The translations under genes and the position numbers were made by a program. The notes beneath the pieces were generated by a model. The model did not search any database and was not told the origin of the DNA. It saw nothing but the letters and a program-made list of their open reading frames with translations. A DNA stretch of 27,784 nt from JAAZMA01 sp036720245 (GTDB lineage: Bacteria; Bacillota; Clostridia; Tissierellales; Tepidimicrobiaceae), in the NCBI GenBank assembly GCA_036720245.1, contig DAIMNI010000025.1, forward strand, positions 1-27,784. Direction: 5' to 3'. This document shows, piece after piece, positions 1 to 7,422 of the stretch (positions are counted from its first letter, which is position 1; every line of letters begins with the position of its first letter).

Positions 1-81
1 ACTATTTTTTTTATAGATTTTGCTTTAACACAGTATGGTGATATACTAATATTGTTAATATCGAGGTAATTCAGAAAAACC

Positions 82-110
82 TTGACAATCAGTCCCATAA
101 GATATATATT
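82..110 (+). promoter_or_regulatory. Sigma-A promoter of the NSS transporter gene
   Basis: TTGACA at 82-87, a 17-nt spacer and TATATT at 105-110 make a near-consensus promoter. Transcription would begin near 117, leaving a leader of about 20 nt that holds the AAGGAGG ribosome site at 124-130. The TTG inside this -35 box is in frame with the gene and can be mistaken for a start codon. Confidence 0.75.
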
Positions 111-135
111 TTTAAGAAACAAAAAGGAGGAGCTT

Positions 136-1503
136 ATGAATAAAGATAATCGAGTAGTAAAAAGAGAAAGTTTTCAATCTAGCTTTGGACTAATAGCTGC
201 AGCTATAGGCTCTGCTGTAGGATTAGGTAATATTTGGAGATTCCCCTATATGGTTGGTGTCAATGGAGGGGCGGCATTTTTAATTGTTTATTTATTTTTT
301 GTTGTAATAATTGGTATCCCTATAATGTTAGGAGAATTTATCATAGGTAGAGAAGCTAAAAAAGATGCTGTTGGTTCCTATAAAACCTTAGCGCCTAAGG
401 AAAAGTGGTATATTTCAGGTATACTTGGAGTTTTGGCAGCATTTTTAATATTGGCTTTTTATAGTGTAGTAGGGGGCTGGACTTTAGAATATTTATTTTC
501 TGCCATACTAAATAAATTTCAAGGTCAATCAGTAGCACAAATAGGAGAAGGTTTCTCAGCATTTATTTCAGATCCTATAAGGCCTGTATTTTGGCAATTA
601 GTAATTATGCTAATTACCACCTATATAGTAGCAAATGGGGTAGAAGATGGAATTGAAAAATATTCTAAAGTACTAATGCCTTTATTATTAATAATAGTGG
701 TTATTTTAGATATTAGGGCTGTTACATTGACAGGAGGAGGAGCTGGCTTAGAGTTTTTGTTTAAACCAGACTTTTCAAAATTAAAGGCCCAAGGTATTTT
801 AGATGCCCTAGGCCATTCATTTTTCTCCCTAAGTCTAGGTATGGGTATAATGGTTACCTATGGTTCATATATGAAGGAAAAGGAAAATTTAGGAGCTACT
901 GCCTTAAAAGTAGGAATAGCAGATACAGTAGTAGCATTATTAGCGGGTATTGCCATATTTCCTGCAGTATTTGCCTTTGGTATATCTCCAGATGAGGGGG
1001 CAGGTTTAGTATTTGTTACATTGCCTAATGTATTTTTGCAAATGCCAGGAGGATATATATTTTCCATATTGTTCTTTGCTTTATTGTTCTTAGCAACTCT
1101 TACTTCTACCATATCCATATTAGAAGCAGTAACGGCTTATGTAATTGAAAAGTTTAATATGGAAAGGAAAAAAGCTGCTATCCGAACTGCAATATTAATC
1201 ACTTTGTTAGGAATTATAGCATCCTTATCCAATGGACCATTATCCCATAGATTAATTAGAGGGATGAATCTATTTAATTTTCTGGATTATTTAACAGCTA
1301 ATTACTTCTTAACCATGTCTGCATTAATATCCTCAATATTTATAGGTTGGCGATTAGATAAGAAAATAATAGAAAAACAACTTACAAATGATGGCAGACT
1401 TCAAATTAGATATATAAGGCTATTATCGTTTATATTAAAATTTATAGCACCAATAGCCATAATTATAGTATTTTTAACTGGTATAGGAATAATTAAATTA
1501 TAA
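136..1503 (+). CDS. Sodium-dependent amino-acid transporter (NSS/SNF family)
   Basis: Integral membrane Na+-coupled symporter of the neurotransmitter:sodium symporter family, about 455 residues and 11-12 hydrophobic segments. The first segment carries the family signature SAVGLGNIWRFPY followed by NGGAAF, the unwound substrate and sodium site in LeuT/MhsT-type proteins. The ATG at 136 is chosen because AAGGAGG lies 6 nt upstream; the 18 extra codons from TTG 82 fall inside the promoter. Bacterial homologues import tryptophan, tyrosine or other neutral amino acids. Substrate cannot be read from sequence, but iorAB about 1.7 kb downstream uses aromatic 2-oxo acids, so aromatic amino-acid uptake is a reasonable inference. 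It appears monocistronic, with a strong terminator after the stop. Confidence 0.93.
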   Translation: MNKDNRVVKRESFQSSFGLIAAAIGSAVGLGNIWRFPYMVGVNGGAAFLIVYLFFVVIIGIPIMLGEFIIGREAKKDAVGSYKTLAPKEKWYISGILGVLAAFLILAFYSVVGGWTLEYLFSAILNKFQGQSVAQIGEGFSAFISDPIRPVFWQLVIMLITTYIVANGVEDGIEKYSKVLMPLLLIIVVILDIRAVTLTGGGAGLEFLFKPDFSKLKAQGILDALGHSFFSLSLGMGIMVTYGSYMKEKENLGATALKVGIADTVVALLAGIAIFPAVFAFGISPDEGAGLVFVTLPNVFLQMPGGYIFSILFFALLFLATLTSTISILEAVTAYVIEKFNMERKKAAIRTAILITLLGIIASLSNGPLSHRLIRGMNLFNFLDYLTANYFLTMSALISSIFIGWRLDKKIIEKQLTNDGRLQIRYIRLLSFILKFIAPIAIIIVFLTGIGIIKL

Positions 1504-1560
1504 TATATTAGTTCACAATATTAGAGACAATAGAAATTATTGTCCCTTTAATAATATAGA

Positions 1561-1615
1561 GGGCCTAATAAACAAATGCCAGTTTATCCTAGCATTTGTT
1601 TATTAGACCCTTTTT
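1561..1615 (+). terminator. Rho-independent terminator after the NSS gene
   Basis: A 19-bp stem (1561-1579 with 1592-1610, one mismatch), a 12-nt loop and TTTTT at 1611-1615. A smaller hairpin at 1526-1544 (GACAATA/TATTGTC) precedes it. Confidence 0.9.
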
Positions 1616-1623
1616 GATATAAT
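1596..1623 (+). promoter_or_regulatory. Possible promoter of the histidine-phosphatase gene
   Basis: TATAAT at 1618-1623 lies 45 nt upstream of the start codon. The only -35 candidate, TTGTTT at 1596-1601 with a 16-nt spacer, lies inside the 3' arm of the preceding terminator. This is a weak call. Confidence 0.4.
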
Positions 1624-1667
1624 AGGAAATATGTGGTCATTTAAAAGTAATTTTTAGGAGGAGTATA

Positions 1668-2240
1668 ATGGATATAATTTTAATTCGCCATGGGGAAACA
1701 GATGAAAATTTATTAAGCACTTTTAGTACAAAATCAGCACAATTGACAAAGGAAGGGAAAGACCAAATTGCAAGGATTAGACCTTTTGTGGAAAGTCTAT
1801 CTTTTGATAAAGTATACATATCCCCATTAGATAGAACCAGAGACAGTGCTAAAATCCTTGGTGTAGAAGGAAAAATTGAAAAGAAAATCCAGGAAGTAGA
1901 TTTTGGAGATTTCGAGGGAAAAACTTATAATGAACTTAAAGAGCTTTATCCAAAGAAGATCGAATTATGGGACAAGGATTATATGAAATATATAACTCCC
2001 AATGGAGAAAGTGTTGAATTAGCCTATGCTAGGGTAGTTTCTTTTTTAGAAGAATTGGTAGAAAAGGATGAAGATACATTATTAGTTTGTCATGCAGGGG
2101 TTGTTAGAATTGCATTATCTTGGGTATTTAATAATTTAGAATACTTTTTTAAATTCTATATAGAAAATGGCAGTGTCAATATAATTAGTATAGACAAAGA
2201 AGGTTTTAAATCTATAAAGAAGGTAAATTATACATTATAG
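1668..2240 (+). CDS. Histidine phosphatase family protein (phosphoglycerate mutase/CobC-like)
   Basis: Cytoplasmic phosphohydrolase of 190 residues, the normal size for small branch-1 histidine phosphatases. The phospho-acceptor motif LIRHGET is at residues 5-11, the second arginine lies in ISPLDRTRDSA, the acid is in EVDFGDFEG, and the second catalytic histidine is in LLVCHAGVVR. The set is complete, so the protein should be active. The family includes alpha-ribazole phosphatase (CobC), cofactor-independent mutase-like enzymes and broad phosphatases. No cobalamin genes are nearby, so the substrate is left open. A GGAGGAG ribosome site lies just upstream of the ATG. No strong terminator is seen directly after it. 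Confidence 0.88.
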   Translation: MDIILIRHGETDENLLSTFSTKSAQLTKEGKDQIARIRPFVESLSFDKVYISPLDRTRDSAKILGVEGKIEKKIQEVDFGDFEGKTYNELKELYPKKIELWDKDYMKYITPNGESVELAYARVVSFLEELVEKDEDTLLVCHAGVVRIALSWVFNNLEYFFKFYIENGSVNIISIDKEGFKSIKKVNYTL

Positions 2241-2446
2241 AGGGAAAGTGTGGGATTAATTTTTGAAAGATTTATAAATGTCATTGGTCTAGTATTCCAT
2301 TGGGAGATAGGGGATCATAAGGTAAAGAGTGGCAGAAGAATATAGCCATTCTTTTAATTTAGGGATTAAATATTAGATAATTATAGAAATATAGAAGATG
2401 GTAGAGATATATGGGTTTTTTGACTGATTAACATCCTTATTGAGTT
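2241..2446. other. Intergenic stretch without recognised gene
   Basis: AT-rich spacer between the histidine-phosphatase gene and the hsp20 promoter. The only structure noted is a weak AAGAA/TTCTT hairpin near 2336-2356 followed by TTTTA, which could act as a poor terminator. No coding pattern or repeat is seen. Confidence 0.4.
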
Positions 2447-2475
2447 TTGAATATTATAATATAAATTGCTATAAT
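2447..2475 (+). promoter_or_regulatory. Sigma-A promoter of hsp20
   Basis: TTGAAT at 2447-2452, a 17-nt spacer and a perfect TATAAT at 2470-2475. The predicted transcription start is near 2482, at the edge of the CtsR operator. Confidence 0.8.
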
Positions 2476-2483
2476 ATATCTAA

Positions 2484-2500
2484 GGTCAAAGAAAGTCAAA
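2484..2500 (+). promoter_or_regulatory. CtsR operator upstream of hsp20
   Basis: GGTCAAAGAAAGTCAAA is a direct heptamer repeat with a 3-nt spacer. It matches the known CtsR consensus RGTCAAANANRGTCAAA exactly. It lies 8 nt downstream of the -10 box, where a bound repressor would block initiation. A second copy controls the J-protein gene at 13073-13089. Confidence 0.88.
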
Positions 2501-2519
2501 GTTTAAAGGAGCTGATTAT

Positions 2520-2960
2520 ATGTTTGGAATTAGACCAATTAGAGACTGGGAGGGAAATGTCCCAGAAGAATCCATATGGAATTTTGATAAAATGTTTAAA
2601 ACTATGTTTGGAGATATGGCATCAATAGAATCCTATGAACCACTAAAAGTAGATGTAAAGGAAAAAGACAAAGAATATTTGTTAGAAGCAGAAATTCCTG
2701 GAGTAGATAAAGAGGACATAAATCTAGAATATAAAGATGATATACTAACTATATCAGTAGAAAGAAAAGAAGAAGTTAATGATGAAAGAGAAAATTATAT
2801 TAGAAAAGAGAGAAGATACGGTTCTTTTAAGAGAGCTTTCTATGTAGATAATGTAGATGAAGAAAATATTAAAGCTAAATTTAAAAATGGAGTACTAAAA
2901 ATAAAATTACCTAAAAAAGAACTCATTTCTCCAAAACAAAATAGAATTTCTATAGAATAA
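2520..2960 (+). CDS. Small heat-shock protein, Hsp20/alpha-crystallin family
   Basis: ATP-independent holdase chaperone of 146 residues, typical for the family. A short N-terminal arm (about residues 1-40) precedes the alpha-crystallin domain (about 42-135). That domain ends with the family A-x-x-x-x-G-V-L motif, here KAKFKNGVLKIKLPK. The C-terminal ISI gives the I-x-I anchor used for oligomer assembly. An AAAGGAG ribosome site is 7 nt before the ATG. It is a single-gene unit with a sigma-A promoter, a CtsR operator and its own terminator. It should therefore be induced by heat or protein damage through loss of CtsR repression. Confidence 0.95.
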   Translation: MFGIRPIRDWEGNVPEESIWNFDKMFKTMFGDMASIESYEPLKVDVKEKDKEYLLEAEIPGVDKEDINLEYKDDILTISVERKEEVNDERENYIRKERRYGSFKRAFYVDNVDEENIKAKFKNGVLKIKLPKKELISPKQNRISIE

Positions 2961-2977
2961 ATTCCATAAGGTAAATT

Positions 2978-3024
2978 TGCTTAGGAAATTACCTCTTTTA
3001 GAGGCAATTTTCTAAGCATTTTTT
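2978..3024 (+). terminator. Rho-independent terminator after hsp20
   Basis: An 18-bp stem (2978-2995 with 3001-3018, one G-U pair and one mismatch), a TTTTA loop and a following T-rich run. Confidence 0.88.
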
Positions 3025-3159
3025 ATTTTTAAATACAATTAAATCACTATACCTATTTAAAGTGCCACTTAACAAAATCAATAAAATCTTCAAAAAAATA
3101 AAAGGATATAGTATATTCTATAAATTTTTTTTATTTTGTTATAAAAATCCCAAAATCTT

Positions 3160-3168
3160 TGGTATAAT
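3160..3168 (+). promoter_or_regulatory. Extended -10 promoter of iorAB
   Basis: TGGTATAAT at 3160-3168 is an extended -10 element (TGn plus perfect TATAAT). No -35 box at proper spacing was found, which is normal for this promoter class. The ATG of iorA follows 38 nt later, with a GAAGGGGG ribosome site. Confidence 0.65.
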
Positions 3169-3205
3169 ATAAATAAGATAAAAAAGTCTAAGAAGGGGGA
3201 TTAAA

Positions 3206-4978
3206 ATGAAAAAGCTATTAACAGGCAATGAAGCCATTGCTAGAGGAACCTATGAATCAGGTTGTTTAATAGCCTGTGCTTATCCAGGGACGCCAAGTAC
3301 TGAAATTCTTGAAAACGTTTCTAAATATAAGGAAATACATTCAGAATGGTCTACTAATGAAAAAGTAGCCTTAGAGGTGGCCAGTGGTGCAGCTATTGCA
3401 GGCGCTAGATCCCTAGTAACTATGAAACATGTAGGATTAAATGTGGCAGCAGATCCAATGTTTACTATGGCTTATGAAGGAGTAAATGGTGGACTAGTTA
3501 TTGTAACTGCAGATGAACCAGGTATGCATAGTTCTCAAAATGAGCAGGACAATAGATTATTTGCGCCTCATGCTAAAGTAGCCATGGTAGAACCATCTGA
3601 TAGTCAAGAGTGTAAGGATTTTGTAAAAGAAGCCTTTGAAATCAGTGAAATCTATGATACTCCCGTATTATTTAGAGTAAGTACCAGAGTTTGCCATAGT
3701 AAGGGAATTGTAGAATTAGGCGAACGAGAAGAAAAGGGAGTTAAAGAATACCACAAGGATCCTAAAAAATATATTATGGTTCCAGCTAATTCTAAAGTAA
3801 AGCATGTGGAAATGATGGAAGAAAGATTACCTAGATTAAAAGAATATTCCAATACTACACCTCTAAATAGAATTGAATGGAATGACAAGAAAATTGGCAT
3901 TATTACCAATGGTATATCCTATTTACACGCTAAAGAAGTATTTGGAGACAATGCTTCCTATTTAAAAATTGGCTTTAGTTATCCTATGCCAGATAAATTA
4001 ATAGAAGAATTTGCAAAGGAAATAGAAACCCTATATGTAATTGAAGAAAATGAACCATATATGGAAAACCATGTAAAGGCCATGGGCATAAATTGTATAG
4101 GGAAAGAACTTTTACCAGTATGTGGAGAATTAAGCCCTGGAATTATTAGAAAAGCCTTATTAAATGAAGAGGTAGAGGAAAGTTATTCCTTAGACTTAGA
4201 TATTCCAAATAGGCCTCCCGCCCTTTGTGCAGGATGTCCTCATAGAGGAATATTCTATGCAGTAAGCAAATATAAGGATAAAATAATATCTACTTCTGAT
4301 ATTGGCTGTTATTCACTAGGTATGGCACCACCACTTGGAATAGGGGATACAGTAATTTGTATGGGGGCAAGTATTTCAGCTGGAATTGGATTTGATAGAG
4401 TAAATCAAATTGCAAATAGAGATAAAAAGGTATTTGGATTTATTGGAGACTCTACATTTTTCCATTCAGGAATAACAGGCTTAATTGATGCAGTTTATAA
4501 TGGCACTAATATGGCCATGGTTATATTGGATAATAGAATTACCGCTATGACAGGGCACCAACAAAATCCAGGTACAGGTAAAACCTTAATGGGTGAGGAT
4601 GCACCTATAGTAGATATTGAAGCTATAGTTAAGGCAGTAGGCATTAAAGAAGAGAATATTAGGGTAATAGATCCCTATGATTTAAAAGAAACTAATGCTG
4701 CAGTAAAGGAAGCTTATGAGGCAGAAGAACCCTTTGTAATTATTACTAAACAACCTTGTGCTTTAATTAAGGAAGTCCAAAGGGAAAGAAAAGAGCTTTC
4801 TTGTGAAGTAGATCAGGATAAATGTACTAAATGTAAAACTTGTTTAAGAATAGGCTGTCCAGCCATATCCTTTAAAGATAATGCTATGACTATAGATAAA
4901 AATGAATGTAATGGCTGTACTGTATGTCTTCAAGTTTGTCCATTTAAGGCTATAGAATTTGTGGGGGAGGGAAGATAA
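3206..4978 (+). CDS. iorA: Indolepyruvate:ferredoxin oxidoreductase, alpha subunit
   Basis: Cytoplasmic TPP and iron-sulfur enzyme that oxidatively decarboxylates aryl 2-oxo acids (indolepyruvate, phenylpyruvate) to aryl-acetyl-CoA, reducing ferredoxin. Length (590) fits the family. The N-terminal pyrimidine-type domain contains AYPGTPSTEI. The TPP diphosphate motif starts with GDSTFFHSG near residue 414 and closes with ILDNR. The C-terminus has two [4Fe-4S] motifs: cysteines 540, 543, 546, 551 and 568, 571, 574, 578, each ending in CP. The stop codon is directly followed by the iorB start, so the two subunits are translationally coupled. Function assignment is strong; precise substrate preference is inferred from family. 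Confidence 0.96.
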   Translation: MKKLLTGNEAIARGTYESGCLIACAYPGTPSTEILENVSKYKEIHSEWSTNEKVALEVASGAAIAGARSLVTMKHVGLNVAADPMFTMAYEGVNGGLVIVTADEPGMHSSQNEQDNRLFAPHAKVAMVEPSDSQECKDFVKEAFEISEIYDTPVLFRVSTRVCHSKGIVELGEREEKGVKEYHKDPKKYIMVPANSKVKHVEMMEERLPRLKEYSNTTPLNRIEWNDKKIGIITNGISYLHAKEVFGDNASYLKIGFSYPMPDKLIEEFAKEIETLYVIEENEPYMENHVKAMGINCIGKELLPVCGELSPGIIRKALLNEEVEESYSLDLDIPNRPPALCAGCPHRGIFYAVSKYKDKIISTSDIGCYSLGMAPPLGIGDTVICMGASISAGIGFDRVNQIANRDKKVFGFIGDSTFFHSGITGLIDAVYNGTNMAMVILDNRITAMTGHQQNPGTGKTLMGEDAPIVDIEAIVKAVGIKEENIRVIDPYDLKETNAAVKEAYEAEEPFVIITKQPCALIKEVQRERKELSCEVDQDKCTKCKTCLRIGCPAISFKDNAMTIDKNECNGCTVCLQVCPFKAIEFVGEGR

Positions 4979-5548
4979 ATGGTTAAATCTCTATTATTAG
5001 TAGGAGTAGGTGGCCAAGGAACTATTTTAGTGTCTAGAATCCTTTCTCAAGGCTTTGTAAATGCAGGTTATGATGTAAAAATGTCTGAAATTCATGGAAT
5101 GAGTCAAAGAGGCGGTTCTGTAACCACCCAAATTAGATTTGGGGAAAAGGTATATTCTCCATCTATAGATAAAGGTGAGGCAGATTTAATAGTATCATTT
5201 GAAAAATTAGAAGCAGCTAGATATATAAAATTTCTAAAGAAAGATGGTAGACTAATAGTAAATAATGAAGAAAAATATCCACTACCTGTACTATCAGGAT
5301 TTGCAGAATATCCAGATGAAGTGATAGAAGAATTAGAAAAAAATGTAGAAAATATTACTGTAGTAAATGCTAGAGAAATAGCAGAAGAATTAGGAGAACC
5401 TAAATCTCAAAATATAATCATATTAGGTGCCCTAGTAAAGGCTTTAGATTTAGAAGATATAGAGTGGAAGGATTTAATAAAAGAAAATCTTCCTGAAAGG
5501 GTACATGATGTAAATATAAGGGCTTTTGAACGAGGATTAAGTTTATAG
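4979..5548 (+). CDS. iorB: Indolepyruvate:ferredoxin oxidoreductase, beta subunit
   Basis: The 189-residue gamma/beta-type subunit of the 2-oxoacid:ferredoxin oxidoreductase family, partner of IorA. The N-terminus has the dinucleotide-like glycine motif LLVGVGGQGTILVSRIL, followed by EIHGMSQRGGSV, a conserved stretch of this subunit. The ATG abuts the iorA stop with no spacer, and its ribosome site (GGGGGAGGG) lies within the last codons of iorA. IorA and IorB should be made in equal amounts. The transcript ends at the palindrome 5551-5582. Confidence 0.95.
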   Translation: MVKSLLLVGVGGQGTILVSRILSQGFVNAGYDVKMSEIHGMSQRGGSVTTQIRFGEKVYSPSIDKGEADLIVSFEKLEAARYIKFLKKDGRLIVNNEEKYPLPVLSGFAEYPDEVIEELEKNVENITVVNAREIAEELGEPKSQNIIILGALVKALDLEDIEWKDLIKENLPERVHDVNIRAFERGLSL

Positions 5549-5550
5549 GG

Positions 5551-5582
5551 ATAGAAAGACGGGATTAATCCCGTCTTTCTAT
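5551..5582. terminator. Bidirectional terminator between iorB and pncB
   Basis: A perfect 32-bp palindrome with a GC-rich core (GACGGGA/TCCCGTC) and a TTAA centre. It has T-rich flanks on one side and T-ending stem arms on both strands. It overlaps the pncB stop codon and serves both convergent genes. Confidence 0.85.
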
Positions 5583-7033
5583 TTATATTCTTTTAATAAT
5601 TTATCTTTAACGTCCCATAAAGGCTTGGACAAATCTACAAAATATTCATGGGGGCTTTCAAATCTCTTTACTTCATCCCATAAAGTGTCTATTTCTCCCT
5701 TGCAATAGTCCCTGATGTCATTTATATCTGGATTTTCGTATATACATTCCCCTTTATCAAATATCTTTACCAATAATTTTCTAGCATAAAAATTATTTAA
5801 GGTCTTCCTTTTCCAAGTATATAGGGGATGGAATATTTCATATGGTTTAGTATTGTCTATTTCTTCATCATGTAGAGTTACCACATCGGCTATGGCCTTA
5901 TTTGTATCTTTATCATATAGTCTATATAATTGTTTAAATCCGGGAGTAGTGATTTTACCTACGTTTTCACTTACTTTAATTTTAGGTATAATTTCTCCAT
6001 TTTCTTCTATGGCAGTTAATTTATAAACTCCCCCAAAAACTGGTTCAGATCTGGCAGTAATTAATCTTTCTCCTACGCCAAAGGAATCTATTTTAGCTCC
6101 TTGATTTAATAAATCCCTAATAACATATTCATCTAAGCTACTAGAAGCTACAATTTGGCAATCAGGAAAACCTGCATTATCTAACATTTTTCTAGCTTCT
6201 TTAGAAAGATAGGCAATATCTCCACTATCTATTCTAATTCCCTTAGGTCTAAATCCCCTAGGCACTACTTCTTCCCCAAAAATCTTAATGGCATTTGGCA
6301 ATCCTGATTTTAAAACATTATAGGTATCTACCAATAGTACACAATTATCTGGGTAAAGTCTAGCATAAGCCCTGAAGGCCTCTAATTCTGTAGGGAATAT
6401 TTGTATCCAACTATGTGCCATTGTCCCTAAAGCTGGAATACTAAAATCTCTATCTACTATGGTGCATGCAGTACCTATGGCTCCACCTATATATGCCGCT
6501 CTAGCACCTAATATAGCTCCTTCATATCCTTGGGCACGTCTAGAACCAAATTCCATTACAGGTCTGCCCTGGGCTGCTCTAACAATTCTATTGGATTTAG
6601 TTGCAATTAAAGATTGATGATTAACAGTTAAAAGCACCATGGTTTCAATTATTTGAGACTGAATTAATGGTCCCCTAACTATAACAATTGGCTCTCCAGG
6701 AAATATTGGTGTCCCTTCCGGAATAGTCCATACATCACATTGGAATTCAAAATTCTGTAAGTGTTCTAAAAACTCTTCACTAAACATATCTTTAGATCTA
6801 AAAAATTCAATATCCTCATTGGAAAAACATAAATGTTTTAAATACCCAATAAGCTGTTCTACACCAGCCATTATGGCAAATCCTCCATCATCGGGAATGG
6901 TCCTAAAGAACATATCAAAATAGGCTATTTTGTCCTCCATTCCATTTTCAAAATACCCATTGGCCATGGTAAATTCATAGAAATCGGCTAACATAGTAAG
7001 GTTTTTCTTTTGCTTCCAATCAATATTGGTCAT
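5579..7033 (-). CDS. pncB: Nicotinate phosphoribosyltransferase
   Basis: NAD-salvage enzyme joining nicotinate and PRPP (ATP-assisted) to give nicotinate mononucleotide. At 484 residues it matches the longer Gram-positive form. Family landmarks in order: LADFYEFTMANGYF at the N-terminus, MEFGSRRAQG (substrate site), GTMAHSWIQIF with the phospho-accepting histidine, and IRIDSGDIAYLS followed by ASSSLDEY (PRPP region). The ATG at 7033 is preceded by AAAGGAG. It is transcribed alone from a consensus promoter at 7076-7104. No niacin riboswitch-like structure is seen in the short leader. Confidence 0.95.
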   Translation of the reverse strand: MTNIDWKQKKNLTMLADFYEFTMANGYFENGMEDKIAYFDMFFRTIPDDGGFAIMAGVEQLIGYLKHLCFSNEDIEFFRSKDMFSEEFLEHLQNFEFQCDVWTIPEGTPIFPGEPIVIVRGPLIQSQIIETMVLLTVNHQSLIATKSNRIVRAAQGRPVMEFGSRRAQGYEGAILGARAAYIGGAIGTACTIVDRDFSIPALGTMAHSWIQIFPTELEAFRAYARLYPDNCVLLVDTYNVLKSGLPNAIKIFGEEVVPRGFRPKGIRIDSGDIAYLSKEARKMLDNAGFPDCQIVASSSLDEYVIRDLLNQGAKIDSFGVGERLITARSEPVFGGVYKLTAIEENGEIIPKIKVSENVGKITTPGFKQLYRLYDKDTNKAIADVVTLHDEEIDNTKPYEIFHPLYTWKRKTLNNFYARKLLVKIFDKGECIYENPDINDIRDYCKGEIDTLWDEVKRFESPHEYFVDLSKPLWDVKDKLLKEYK

Positions 7034-7075
7034 CTTTATTCTCCTTTATTAACTATTCATCTCTTACTATATTTA

Positions 7076-7104
7076 ATTATATTCCTTAGATAGGAAAAAT
7101 TCAA
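7076..7104 (-). promoter_or_regulatory. Sigma-A promoter of pncB
   Basis: On the minus strand TTGAAT (7104-7099), a 17-nt spacer and a perfect TATAAT (7081-7076). The leader to the start codon is about 35 nt. Confidence 0.8.
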
Positions 7105-7111
7105 CAATGAT

Positions 7112-7150
7112 AAAAAAATAACAAAATAATAGGATATCCTATTATTTTGT
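7112..7150 (-). terminator. Terminator of the feoABC operon
   Basis: A perfect 30-bp palindrome at 7121-7150 followed on the minus strand by a run of seven Ts (7119-7112). It overlaps the stop of the FeoC-like gene and separates the feo transcript from pncB. Confidence 0.85.
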
Positions 7151-7402
7151 CAAATATTCTTCTCCCTTATCTGTAATATTTATAGTTTTTACAGGCATTT
7201 TGTTGCAATGTTTACCATAAGGGCAGTTTCCACAATTGGAATTACAAGTATTTAAATCATTTTCTTCACTAATATAGCCCATTCTAATTAATTGGCTAAA
7301 ACCATCTTCAATTAATTCCACGGGTTTATTTAGTTTAATGGCTATATTAGCTTTAGAAATATAATTAGAATTTTTAATCTCCACTAATAGTTCTTTTAGC
7401 AA
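7142..7402 (-). CDS. feoC: FeoC-like iron-sulfur winged-helix protein
   Basis: Small cytoplasmic protein of 86 residues, third gene of the feo operon. The first 50 residues form a winged-helix-like domain (IAIKLNKPVELIEDGFSQL). A cysteine cluster follows, NTCNSNCGNCPYGKHC, spaced C-x3-C-x2-C-x5-C. This agrees with FeoC-type proteins that bind an oxygen-sensitive [4Fe-4S] cluster and modulate FeoB. The start is TTG at 7402, with AAAGGAG 8 nt upstream. A nearby ATG at 7410 is out of frame. The spacer to feoB is 20 nt. Being last in a Fur-type operon fits a sensor or stabiliser of FeoB, but the exact role is inferred. Confidence 0.82.
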   Translation of the reverse strand: MLKELLVEIKNSNYISKANIAIKLNKPVELIEDGFSQLIRMGYISEENDLNTCNSNCGNCPYGKHCNKMPVKTINITDKGEEYLTK

Positions 7403-7422
7403 AATCTCATCTCCTTTAGGAT

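Noticed and set aside
82..135. In-frame TTG extension of the NSS transporter
   Set aside because: The TTG is part of the TTGACA -35 box, and a strong AAGGAGG sits before ATG 136.
2440..2628. A 62-codon ORF overlapping the hsp20 start
   Set aside because: It runs through the promoter and CtsR operator and into hsp20 in another frame, with no ribosome site.
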